Source: Cunninghamia lanceolata (lineage: Eukaryota > Streptophyta > Pinopsida > Cupressales > Cupressaceae). From it: DNA of 64,000 bases. The DNA is taken from positions 4,464,001 through 4,528,000 of the forward strand of contig BSBN01000297.1 of assembly GCA_027924645.1 (NCBI GenBank), written 5' to 3'. Of the stretch, positions 35,701 through 44,370 are shown piece after piece. Every line of letters starts with the position of its first letter. Position 1 is the stretch's first letter. Position numbers and translations under genes: made by a program. The notes below the pieces were generated by a model that was not told the origin of the DNA, did not search any database, and was given only the letters and a program-made list of their open reading frames with translations.

Positions 35701-35791
35701 CTAATGGATCTACCTCCAATGATTTGTAGGGATGTTTCTTGAATGAGGGGCGAGGTCTATCAGAGATCTTAACTATGTTTGGAGTAGCCAT
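32708..35791 (-). CDS. Intact 1,027-aa protein of unknown function (N ORF2)
   Basis: A long open frame from ATG at 35791 to TGA at 32708-32710. Residues 1-400 look globular and rich in aromatic residues (FEQFIHFPCFEEDEWVRYVL, FLWLDRPCKITKEAIRVV, FKYGTLIVCLFFYFMNELPG). Residues 415-505 are highly charged with basic clusters (KRSAPPTTKSSK, GKRSKTK, KKQKKKGSGK) that could direct nuclear import. The middle 530-780 is acidic with Ser/Glu repeats. Residues about 850-1010 are helical and likely coiled coil. No retroviral enzyme motif is seen. I do not recognise the family. The plan resembles the reading frame in element G's LTRs. Being open in the youngest element, it may be functional. Confidence 0.85.
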   Translation of the reverse strand: MATPNIVKISDRPRPSFKKHPYKSLEVDPLGAFSSVPQGVLHTEDIRVYIHANIEEFGEFKLRDLYHKQLIDNAFELKPEYKDIQKKQFEQFIHFPCFEEDEWVRYVLSRMHDNFLWLDRPCKITKEAIRVVTGLYSSGGVLVLKSVKNNIVTEATGSKFDKRAMTIEDISDPDIKYASMIIGYKIYHSSRENSVSGTAVYTAYEMLRKNAEYDLCELLLSQLMENIQKIKKDKKNSFKYGTLIVCLFFYFMNELPGTSGWVWQNDKPVAVQIRDYLHGLGDAKARNSALWGYFKNFQSMMQARERIPQSLVENYKDSVCFMVDTDQCLMEAVKPRTVWIMPMGYEVDEQIVELHVQHMLSQPKDPKAERFGTVEELSVKIHVELREPEIKRKVRKEVEHIAQGLGISKEALDASREKRRKAEEEEKSKESAPVEAPTRTISSKRSAPPTTKSSKPEVQASGKRSKTKATRAYGSQKDEEETDSDEGIKEIKKQKKKGSGKPSTGQDKDEMAEVIVEKPTLSLESIIKSVTVDGNLQPMTESYDDFSEADQKTLQEATVKYLNIYNKAFIEIISLIPKSLEKEMEVRKNNAHAKDLEIREQIAIQLYPQIDPKTMNIIFKDCKDEFRSKARMNQLMLGETDKVAQEIEEILRKAFKRFNLPVVEDLGTETAEDLGPSAPEEVAHEQASISPPVSPTVSGSKEEEQLQEKEAVVKDKEVDSSKTAEEKKHLSPARDTAQTVQQFLSKETLEIDELELLKGPFDFDSLSPVQTMKIASFANAKANEKLLKSHMEDYELIEAASGVLVKIMPSIQIDPTASSSGNLKTLVSSVDTHFDSLEKSAEEKVRKEFLDKRFSEILELISKDRKIVSIGIKSLENALKDGGDIYKFCISWSKATAAFDKKIKEEQDKLQSLSQSFDPLSSSIINQECQTIAVLNEIKKLEKERKNITNRMGELRRIIIPKLETMHEAISDAQTTAQTKDPTDLKRAEAFAFLLSGHISILDRMKQSWATEMIQLQTSFADILQYM

Positions 35792-36519
35792 TCTTCAAAG
35801 ATTTGCAGTGAGGTAATGAAAAACGGAGAATACCTTATGCGCCTTCGGTTTGCACGGAGTGGTTGGATTGATTTCTTTATGCAATAACTTCGGCAAGAGA
35901 TCCTTGGTGTGCTTGATGAACCTTGTTGCAGAGCTCCACTTTTCGCTTCTTCTCGAGTGCAGAATGAGCAAATGACCTTTGAGAAATCCCTTAAATTGCT
36001 CCGCAAACCCTAATATCTGTCTGCAATAAATGCTTCACCTACATCATTCCGGTTTGCCTTGTCTGGATAGCTTGGAGTATCCCGGATTAGTCCTGATCTG
36101 TGGATATCATCCGGATCTTTCAATCATGAATAAATCGAGGTAACATATTACAAGAACATCCCAAACACTCTGTCCAATCCGCAGAACAAGATAGTGCATT
36201 TCCGGATCTTTCCGGACCTTTTTGTAATCCTTTATCATACCGAAGCATCTCCCTGAACAGGTCTTATTTGATCGATCACAGCTTCTTCATAACTCCATGC
36301 GGACCTCTGAAAACTTGACTGAAGTATCTCAAGACTCATATCTACAAACCCTTTGATCCGCATCTTGTGCCACATCCGGCACCACTTGTTTGGCTGGGGG
36401 AACAAGATTTTCTTTGAGTCTCCCCCTGAGCCTGAGCTCACTTTTTAATTTCCGGAAGAAATATCAGCACCAGAGTCTGGTGCGGATCCAACCTCTACAT
36501 TCTCTGAACTTTTCTTCAC
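35792..36519 (-). other. Inter-ORF region of N with Copia LTR-like segment
   Basis: About 730 bp between ORF1 and ORF2. Plus-strand 36130-36420 aligns by eye with the U3 part of element C's LTR (54395-54610): shared words include AAACACTCT, GCATTTCCGGATC, TTGATCGA, CATGCGGAC and CATATCTACAAACCCTTT, in the same order and orientation. It may be a remnant of an old LTR, and perhaps a promoter for ORF2. No protein motif. Confidence 0.65.
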
Positions 36520-37623
36520 CTAAATCTTGCTCATCTGATTCCTAACCTCATCCACATTCATCTTTTGTTTACCCTTGTCTTGATTCTGATTATACACCGG
36601 ACCTCTTTTGTCCTGATTCTTGTTTCTGCAAACTTTAGCATTATGACCGGACCTATTGCAGATTTGGCAAATAACATTTCTTTGCATATTTGACTGATAT
36701 CCTCTTGATCTGCATTGATTAGCCATATGACCTACTCTATTGTATGTGAAGCATCTACCTTTGAATGATTTGTTTACTTGCATACTTCTGCATTCATGGG
36801 ATTTGTGTCCATACCTTTTGCAGTTGAAGCACTGTTCGGAGAAGGAAGAATTAATCTGATTCATTCTCATTCTGCACTGATTAGCTTTGTGACCAAAGTG
36901 GTTGCAGCTGTGGCAGTATCCATTGAAGGATGGATATCTTTGAGCATTTGGCTGACTTACCGGAGGTCTTCTAGGCCTGTTCCTTGGATTTTCTGATCCA
37001 AGATTCTTCTGACCGGATCCGGAGCTTTCTCCTTTCTCATATCCCAAGCCATACTTGTCATCTATCCTCTTTTGACTTCCAAGAAGAACTTCAAGTTGAG
37101 CAGAACTTATCTTGAATTTCTCTTTATATTCATTTGCTGTTTGAAGGTCTCTTTTGAGAGAGGCAATTTGATCCTCAAGTTTTCCTTCATTATCTTTGGC
37201 ATCTTCAAGATCAGATTCAAGATGTCTGATAATCCTGTCCATCTGGTGGCATTCTTCTGATTTTTCTTTAAGAGATTGTCTTAGATTGTCTTCAGCCTTT
37301 CTTTTTTCTTCAATCTCTTGAGTAAACTTTATAGTTCCTGATTCCATTTCATGTCTTAACATAATGACTTCTTTTGATAACTTTTCACATAACTTGGTTT
37401 GCTCAGTCAATTCTTCATTTGTATTGCTTTCTTCACTTTGTCTTGCCAATTGTTGAAGCAGCTCCTTTCTCTTTTTCATAGAGAGACTTAATTTGTCTTT
37501 TAATTCTCTCATGAATTCATCAGCCTGTTTGAGTCTTTCCTTTAATTCACTAACTTCAGAATTCGACTGTTCAAGATCCTCAAGAGCAGTCTTAAGTTGC
37601 TCCCTTAAACCATATGCATCCAT
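36520..37623 (-). CDS. N ORF1: coiled-coil protein with CCHC zinc knuckles (Gag-like)
   Basis: A 367-codon frame starting at ATG 37623, about 50 bp after the primer site. Residues 1-185 are a long heptad-rich coiled coil. A Gly/Ser/Arg/Pro linker contains LGYEKGESSGS. Four zinc-knuckle units lie at residues 237-250 (CHSCNHFGHKANQC), 265-278, 291-304 and 319-332, all C-x2-C-x4-H-x4-C except the third, whose second Cys is Tyr (CFTYNRVGH). It probably binds element RNA as a Gag-like nucleocapsid. It has no UBN2-type capsid domain like that of element C gag, so it may need C-type capsid for particles. The frame is intact. Confidence 0.85.
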   Translation of the reverse strand: MDAYGLREQLKTALEDLEQSNSEVSELKERLKQADEFMRELKDKLSLSMKKRKELLQQLARQSEESNTNEELTEQTKLCEKLSKEVIMLRHEMESGTIKFTQEIEEKRKAEDNLRQSLKEKSEECHQMDRIIRHLESDLEDAKDNEGKLEDQIASLKRDLQTANEYKEKFKISSAQLEVLLGSQKRIDDKYGLGYEKGESSGSGQKNLGSENPRNRPRRPPVSQPNAQRYPSFNGYCHSCNHFGHKANQCRMRMNQINSSFSEQCFNCKRYGHKSHECRSMQVNKSFKGRCFTYNRVGHMANQCRSRGYQSNMQRNVICQICNRSGHNAKVCRNKNQDKRGPVYNQNQDKGKQKMNVDEVRNQMSKI

Positions 37624-37674
37624 TTGAAATCCCAGATCTTCCTCAAGCTGTTAGACTCTATTAGGAGGAACTTA

Positions 37675-37686
37675 GCTCTGATACCA
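37675..37686 (-). other. Primer binding site of N (initiator Met tRNA)
   Basis: The minus strand reads TGGTATCAGAGC two bases after the LTR end, complementary to the 3' end of plant initiator methionine tRNA. Confidence 0.92.
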
Positions 37687-37688
37687 AT

Positions 37689-38778
37689 TGTTGATAACTG
37701 AGAGGGGGGGGTGAATCAGTTATCCTAATTAATTCCCTTATTGAACTTTCCTTTTAATTGATGCAGCATAGAATCAAACACAAAAACATTAATCATGAAA
37801 TAAGAAACACATGACAGTATTTTTGACGTGGAAACCCTGTTAAGGGAGAAAACCACGGGGTGATTAACCCAAAATTATTCTCTGTTAGAAGAATAGGAAA
37901 TTACAAAAATGGCACTTGCCAATTAGGGCTCACTGCCCGAGCACACTGCTCACAAGAGGCCCACTGCCTACAAGAAGACACACTGTCTACAAAGTGATGA
38001 GAATCATAGTCTTGAACTAATTGGAAGCATCAGCATATGCTGGAGTTCAGTTCCGGTTAGGCTCAGTACACTGATCTGCTGCACTTCATCTTTCCTCTGT
38101 TCTTTATTCTGCTATCTTTCACATACCGGATCCTTTTTGCTACCTCTGCTCTTTATCTGGACTTATTCGCATATATCTCCTCAACAACACACACTTCACA
38201 ACTAAATCCATCCTCTATATATATCCGCACAAGTAATTTCATCACCTTTCTAGTCGGTATCCGGAACAGTCTAGTTTCTTATAAACTCTCATTCTGTCGG
38301 CTGAATCCTTCCTCACCAAGCAATGCGGATCAAGCATGTACTTGTAGATATCATTAATCATGTTGGCCAAACATGATTCATGCCTTCACAACCTCTGTCA
38401 TCAACAGTAACCCATCCGGAAAGCAGTCTGATACTCTGCCAGTCAGTTCTTCCTCTGTTTTCACTGTCTCTCAGAAATCCGGTACTCAACCATTCATATC
38501 TTTTTCCTTGTCCATCACCGGAGGCTAAATCCTTGGAATATACCACTCAAGGTAGTCCTCTTGACTTCCCCAAATCCGCACTGCACCAAGACACTTCCTC
38601 TGAGAGATCCGGACCAATCTGTCGGACCTTGCCACATGCTCTGTTCTTCTTCACCGGACCACAACATTCTTTATTCTGACTTCCGGTAGAGGCACATCAT
38701 GACTTGCAGATATGTGGGATGACCTTTGTTGCCATCAATGACAACAACCATGAATCCATATAGTGTCTCTTGCCAACA
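37689..38778 (-). repeat. 5' LTR of N (1,090 bp)
   Basis: Near-identical to 31384-32475. Followed on the right by the duplication GAAAT. TATA-like element near 38213-38223. Confidence 0.95.
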
Positions 38779-38783
38779 GAAAT

Positions 38784-39436
38784 TGCCATGTAAATGGCCC
38801 ATCAAGAGTCTTGTCTTGGGAAGTTGGAAGAGGACAATAGCAATAAGTGATAACCAGTGTCTAAGGAAGTGGAATGCTGGTGAATGTTAAGTGTGGAGAC
38901 CAGTAGGAAGGGTCCTAAAATTGATCATGAACCTATGATAAGGAGTAGGGAGAGATCTCTCTATGTTATAAGTTTATACTGCCTTATGCTGTCTCTGATA
39001 GTCCTCCTTGGAGACAACCATTGCCAGAAGATAATAGACTTGTTTGGTTTAGTATTGTTTTGTCAATGAATGCATTAGGTATGCATGCATGTGAGAGATT
39101 GGCAAGATGCATGATTAGGTTGAGTGTGTCTCAGTAGTGAACCTTACAAAGAGGATATGGTGATTGTCCTCCTCATACAGCAGTGAGGTTGTGACTGTCC
39201 TTGAAAGGTATGGTAGATGTTGTTGTCCTGTAGACCCTGTTTGGTGGGTTAGAGGGAGTCTTGTTTGGAGTTAGACATCTTGAGGTAATTGTCTTGAAGT
39301 TTACTCCTATTTATATCATGAACATGTGTAGGTTGTGGTGTTAAGGCCTTCATTATGAGAAGATTGAAAATAGTGAACCTTGAGAGAGACTTTCCATTGA
39401 AGTTTTGAATACTGTTGTCCTAGATGCTCTACATCA
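38784..39436 (+). repeat. 5' LTR of T, second part
   Basis: Continues the LTR after N, homologous to about 42648-43309, ending GCTCTACATCA. The duplication copy GAAAT (38779-38783) precedes it. Confidence 0.92.
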
Positions 39437-39440
39437 TTTC

Positions 39441-39453
39441 TGGTATCAGAGCC
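39441..39453 (+). other. Primer binding site of T (initiator Met tRNA)
   Basis: TGGTATCAGAGCC four bases after the LTR end at 39436. Confidence 0.92.
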
Positions 39454-39537
39454 ACTAGTAGGTCCTTGAGGGAGTAAAGGATCTTGTGAAATAGTAAGAA
39501 TTTGTGAGAGTTTGTGAAGATACCTCCTAAAAATTAG

Positions 39538-40689
39538 ATGGCAAGAGAGAATTCTAAATTCAGAGAAGCCTTAGAGGCAAGAGAAAAGGAGTTGAGGGAT
39601 AGAAGAGAACAGGATGCTGCCAGGGAGAGAGAGTTGAGGCAAGTGAGGAGGGAGAATGCAACAATCTTGGCTAGATTGGAAACATTGGAGAAGAATCCTA
39701 GAAAGGATGAACAAGAAGGTTCAGAAGGAGATGAGGATGCAGATGAGAATCCTCTTGAGGATGAGTTGGATGCTAAAGAAAAGAAGTTTGTGAGATTGCT
39801 GAAGGCAATCCAAGGAAGTGGAACAAAGGCAAACATAGAGTTACCTATCTATCAGGGGAAGATGGATAGTGAAGAGGTATTAGGGTGGATAGATGCCCTA
39901 GAAAAAATTTTTAAGTATGAGGAGATGAGTGATGAGAAGAAGATCAAGTTTGCAAAAAAAAAATTGAGAGGAACAACACTTACTTGGTGGAGTAGTGTGC
40001 AGATAGAAAGAATGGCTAGAGGTGCATCAAGAATCACTTCTTGGAGTAGGATGAAGGATATGATGAAGGATCAATTCCTTCCATCTAATTACTCCATTCA
40101 GACAAAGAGGATGAGGTAGAATCTGAAACAGAAGGACATGGATGTTATGTCCTATACTGAGCAATTTCATAGGCTTAGTATTAGAGGAGGATTGGAAGAT
40201 GAAGAAGAGAAAGTGGCAAGGTACCTTAATGGGCTTAGGTATAACTTGCAAGATGAGATTGGTTTGTCAGTACCAAAATCACTTGCAGAGTGTTTTCAAT
40301 TAGCCATCAGGGCTGAAGAGAGAGTGAAGAGGAAGCAAGAAAGGCAAGGAGGTAGTGGAAGAGGAAACAGAGGTAGGGGCAAACCTACTAATGAAGTTCA
40401 GAACAACAATGAGAAAGGTAAGGAGATGTCTACAGAATAGAGAGGTGGATATAGAGGTGGAGGTAGATTTGGCTCAGGTAGAGGAGTGTTCACAGGCAAA
40501 TGTTATCACTGCAATGAGGTGGGGCAAACATCTTTCAACTGTCCTAAGAAGGATGGTGTTGACAAGACCAAGGATAGAAGAGTTCACTTGGCACAAGAGG
40601 AGGAGAAGCCAGAAGAACTAGAAATGTTGTCAGCCTCTCCAATGATGGATGGAGAAATGCTCATGGTGGAAAGAGGCAAGATGCAGTAA
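39538..40689 (+). pseudogene. gag: Gag of element T
   Basis: Starts at ATG 39538 about 85 bp after the primer site. Residues 1-90 are a charged coiled coil (REKELRDRREQDAARER). The Gypsy capsid core follows: IELPIYQGKMDSEEVLGWID, LRGTTLTWW, then FHRLSIRGGLEDEEEKVARY. After an Arg/Gly-rich stretch comes a zinc knuckle at 40498-40539, CYHCNEVGQTSFNC, in which the essential His is Gln. The frame is continuous apart from TAG at 40117-40119 and 40438-40440, and ends with TAA at 40687-40689. It would form the element particle. Confidence 0.88.
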
Positions 40690-41136
40690 CCACCACAGGT
40701 ATCTATTTTTAGAACTAATTGTTTAAGTCATGGAAAGATATGCAAGTTGATTGTAGATTCAGGTTCTCATGATAATCTAGTTTCTTGGGAAATGGTGAAT
40801 AAGTTGGGATTGAAAACTTTTGATCATCCTAGTCCTTACAATGTCACTTGGGTGAGTCAAGAGCAGTAGGTAATGGTTACTAAGAAGGCATATGTTGATT
40901 TTACAATTGGTCCATATCAGGACTATGTTTTGTGTGATGTTATTCCTATGACATGTGGGCATATCATTTTGGGTAGACCATGGCAGTATTCGAGGAGGAC
41001 AATTCATGATGGGTATACTAATACCTATGTGGTGCATAAAGATGGTAAGAAGTTCAAACTGATACCTTTACCTTGTGAGGAGAAGAAGGAACATGTTGTT
41101 ATTTGTTTTGGAAAGAAGTTACAGTTGAATGTGTAG
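40690..41136 (+). pseudogene. Aspartic protease of element T
   Basis: In frame with gag after one TAA. LIVDSGSHDNLVSWEMVNKL has the DSGS active site of a retropepsin, and GHIILGRPWQYSRR is the conserved C-terminal LGRPW region. One TAG at 40867-40869 interrupts it. It would process Gag. No RT follows: only about 400 bp remain before the 3' LTR. Confidence 0.88.
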
Positions 41137-41546
41137 GTTAAGGATGATTGCAAGTAGTAGGAATAGTTGCAATAGAAGAAGGTGGATGATAGTCCTAGAG
41201 AGCAGCAGGCTTGGGACTTGAGTTATGTCAAGATTGGGGACATTGATTGCCCTATAAGGAGCTAGAAGAGGGAAGACAAACAACAGATGATAAAGGGAGG
41301 AATGAATCAGGACCTCCAGTTGAAAAGAACAGAAGTATTGCAGCAGCGGGGTCCTAGGCAAGGACATCACAACAAGTTTTATGGTTCTAACACTATTTAC
41401 AGGAGCCATGCAGGATGGAGAAGGAGGAAGATAACTCTTGGAGAGTTCATGTTTCCTAGTTAGAGGAAATTTCTACCAAGATGGAAGAATGGATGGAGCA
41501 GATCCCCTAACTCTTGGGACAAGAGTTTTCATCATCCTGGGGAGTA
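41137..41546 (+). pseudogene. C-terminal tail of T polyprotein and polypurine end
   Basis: The same frame continues with TAG stops. It ends in WRRRKITLGEFMFPS then RKFLPRWKNGWSRSPNSWD and SFHHPGEYG, a basic Trp-rich tail like the end of some Gypsy Pol proteins. The purine-rich TGGGGAGTA just before 41547 is the polypurine tract candidate. RT, RNase H and integrase are absent between protease and this tail, which suggests internal deletion in an ancestor. Confidence 0.65.
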
Positions 41547-43309
41547 TGGTGTAGGAGCACCTAGATGTCTAAGTTTTGGTTAATGTTCAAGTTGTTTGTT
41601 TGAGTCAATTGGGTCCTTGAGACCATTTTCAATGTTGTAATAAGGCTTGTAGCCATGTTGTAAATGGACTATGTCCAAATGTCTAAATGAATCTATTATC
41701 TTGTTGTAAGTCCTAGGTAGGACAGTCATGTTGTAATAAGTAGGTTGCAAAAGTCAATTTTGTAAGCCTTTGTTGAAGCAGTCATAGGTAGTCATTTAAG
41801 TTTTTAATGTTTGTAAGCCTTTAGAAGCATACCAAAGGTTTAGAAGTAGGTTATAACCTTGTTCAAAGGTTAGAAAGCATTGTTAAACATAAAAAAAACA
41901 TTGTCAAAGACAAAAACAGCTGGTGCAGTCCAAGAATGGACATTTTCTAAAACTGTCATCTAGTGTTGCAGTTAGAAAGCAAGTAAAATTTGATGGTTGA
42001 GGAGTTATATGGAATCCCAAATGACTCCATGCTTTGTAGAAGGCTATTTTAAGCCAAAGATGACTCATCGTAAAGGGACTATTCGGAGGAATTGAAGAAA
42101 ATATCAAAAGACTATTGTTTTTCTGCCTTTTGCTACTTTTTCTATGTTTCTCTACCTTTTCCTGCCATACTGTACTCCTGTATGGATTTGTTTTAATCCA
42201 TTTGCATGTTGGATGATTTGTAGAAGGAGATAGCTTTGATTTGAGCATGGTTGGAGGCCTTGACACAAAGATATGTGTGAGAAATGACTGTTTTGTCATA
42301 GACTGCCTTTAAACCTACTGTCACAATCTAGAAATTCATTCTTTTCTTCCTTGTTCTATACCTATACAGCTTTGCCTTAGCCTATGTATGAATTGGATGG
42401 TTAGAGGATTGAAGCACCTCTGATTTGAATCTATTTTGAGGTTTTGACAGTAAGGTAGGAGGAAGAAATCACTAGTTTTCCTTTGACTGCCCAAAATCCT
42501 GATTTAGGCTCCTCCTGAGTAGAACAATGGATCCACCCTCATCCCACTTATCTTTTCTATTTTTGGTCAGTGGGATGGAGTGTATTTTGGTTGTTTTAGG
42601 GTCTTGTAGAGGCTATGAGGTAGGAGAACAGTGTAAGGTGGAAAATGCCGTGTAAATGGCCCATCAAGAGTCTTGTCTTGGGAAGTTGGAAGAGGACAAC
42701 AACAATAAGTGATAACCAGTGTCTAAGGAAGTGGAATGCTGGTGAATGTTAAGTGTGGAGACTAGTAGGAAGGGTCTTGGAATTGATCATGAACCTATGA
42801 CAAGAAGGAGTAGGAAGAGATCTCTCTAAGTTTTCAGTCTATACTGTCTTATGTTGTCTCTGACAGTCCTCCTTGGAGATAGCCATTGCTAGAAGATAAT
42901 AGACTTGTTTGGTTTAGTATTGTTTTGTCAATGAATGCATTAGGTATGCATGCATGTGAGAGATTGGCAAGATGCATGATTAGGTTGAGTGTGTCTCAGT
43001 AAAGAACCTTACAAAGAGGATATGGTGACTATCCTTCTCATACAACAGTGAGGTTGTGACTGTCCTTGAAAGGTATGGTAGATGCTGCTGTCCTGCAGAC
43101 CCTGCTTGGTGGGTTAGAGGGAGTCTTGTTTGGAGTTAGACATCTTGAGGTAATTTTCTTGAAGTTTACTCCTATTTATATCATGAACATGTGTAGGTTG
43201 TGGTGTTAAGGCCTTCATTATGAGAAGATTAAAAACAGTGAACCTTGAGAGAGACTTTACATTGAAGTTTTGAATACTATTGTCCTACTATCCTAGATGC
43301 TCTACATCA
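41547..43309 (+). repeat. 3' LTR of T (1,763 bp)
   Basis: TGGTGTAGGAGCACC ... CTCTACATCA, uninterrupted copy of the 5' LTR. Followed by GTAAA (43310-43314). Confidence 0.95.
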
Positions 43310-43521
43310 GTAAAAGCCTTCAAGATATCTAATTTAGTCCTGATTTGGGACAAAGCACATGAGAGGAAAGGAGACCATGGTAAGTTTGACAAATTATGGA
43401 TAGGTCCCTTCCAAAGTTCTGAGATATTAGGAGATAGCACTTACCGGCTGAAAAACCTGACAGGTGAGGATGTTCCATTACTAGTTAATGGATAGTTCCT
43501 CAAACATTATTTCCAAGCCTA
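43310..43521 (+). pseudogene. pol: Integrase C-terminal part of G
   Basis: After the GTAAA duplication the integrase frame resumes: VKAFKISNLVLIWDKAHERK, then KLWIGPFQSSEIL and TYRLKNLTGE, ending LKHYFQA. This is the SH3-like and GPF (GPY/F-type) part of a Gypsy integrase C-terminus. One stop (TAG at 43493) precedes the end. It shows that T cut the integrase between core and C-terminal domain. Confidence 0.88.
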
Positions 43522-44370
43522 AGTAGCTTCATTATAGTCATGTGTATCATAGTATATATTTGTATAGTTGTTTGTACAGTTTGTTTTGTGTTTTGGTTTT
43601 TATTTACTTGTTGAGTTTTTTTTTGGTTAGTCAAGATGATGCAGCTCATCACCCTAGAAAATAACTAAATTGTTAGGATTCAAGTGATGAGAACAAATTT
43701 ACATATAGGTTATGACTTATTCTAAGAAGTACTTATGATCAGGTCTGTGATATCCTTTCATCAGGGTGCCTTTTCTTGACCAAAGTGACTCTTTCACAAT
43801 GACTCACCTAACAACCTTGGGTTTGTTGAAGACACAAGTATAGGTGGTAAGTGAAAAATCCAAAGGGACTCCCTTGCTACCAATACAATCTCCAACCTAA
43901 ATCAGCAAGTGACCATACCTTGTACACTGAGCTTTCATGATGATATCAGACATATAGAGTATAAATATTGAAAAATCCAAAAATATAATAAAATTAGGCC
44001 ATCTAAGTAACTCTACCAGAGCTATAGATGCCTGTTGGTAGTGGGGCTCTACTTAGGGGGATTGTATAGATAACCTTGTCGGGGCTATGGATGCCTACTG
44101 GTAGCAAGGCTCTATCTAGGTTGGCTATGAGGGATGATCTCCAACTATGTAGCTTAACACCGGTTACTCATGTTTTCAACTTACTTTCAAGATGAGGATA
44201 ATTAATCATTTGTACACACCGGATCCTTTGTTAGCCTTGTTGCCATGATGAAACTTTGTCATTCAGAAAGATTATGATGCTTATACTTAGAAATGAGTTA
44301 GAATACTATATATAAATGTGTTCACATCACTTGAATCATTGGAATTTTGTTGTTTTCTTTGGTGGCAAGT
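43522..44370 (+). other. 3' untranslated region of G
   Basis: No coding sequence seen. Around 44020-44120 an imperfect direct repeat of about 60 bp occurs (GCTATAGATGCCTGTTGGTAG against GCTATGGATGCCTACTGGTAG forms, each followed by GGCTCTA). The bases before 44371 (CTTTGGTGGCAAG) make only a weak polypurine tract. Confidence 0.6.

Larger units (their letters stand above)
31384..38778 (-). mobile_element. Non-autonomous Copia-like element N with two open frames
   Basis: Complete 7,395-bp element read right to left: 5' LTR 37689-38778, initiator-Met primer site 37675-37686, ORF1 37623-36520, inter-ORF region, ORF2 35791-32708, repeated polypurine tracts, and 3' LTR 32475-31384. The target duplication is GAAAT. 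LTRs differ by nine substitutions and one 2-bp indel by my count, so insertion was recent relative to the other elements. No protease, integrase, RT or RNase H is present. Its LTR core, primer-site leader and polypurine region match those of Copia element C, the likely helper family. Confidence 0.93.
30286..43309 (+). mobile_element. Gag-protease-only LTR element T, split by N
   Basis: A plus-strand element with 5' LTR 30286-31383 plus 38784-39436 (cut by N), initiator-Met primer site 39441-39453, a single gag-protease frame 39538-41546, and 3' LTR 41547-43309. The target duplication is GTAAA. Without N it is about 5.6 kb. The 2.1 kb interior has no room for RT or integrase and I see none, so T matches the class of terminal-repeat elements that keep only gag. 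It inserted in element G's integrase. Confidence 0.92.

Noticed and set aside
35773..36006. Basic 77-codon frame upstream of N ORF2
   Set aside because: Overlaps ORF2 in another frame, no motif; likely chance.
41904..42299. Minus-strand open frame in T's 3' LTR with a counterpart at 30642-30845
   Set aside because: It lies inside the LTR, antisense to the element, and differs in length between the two copies; no domain.
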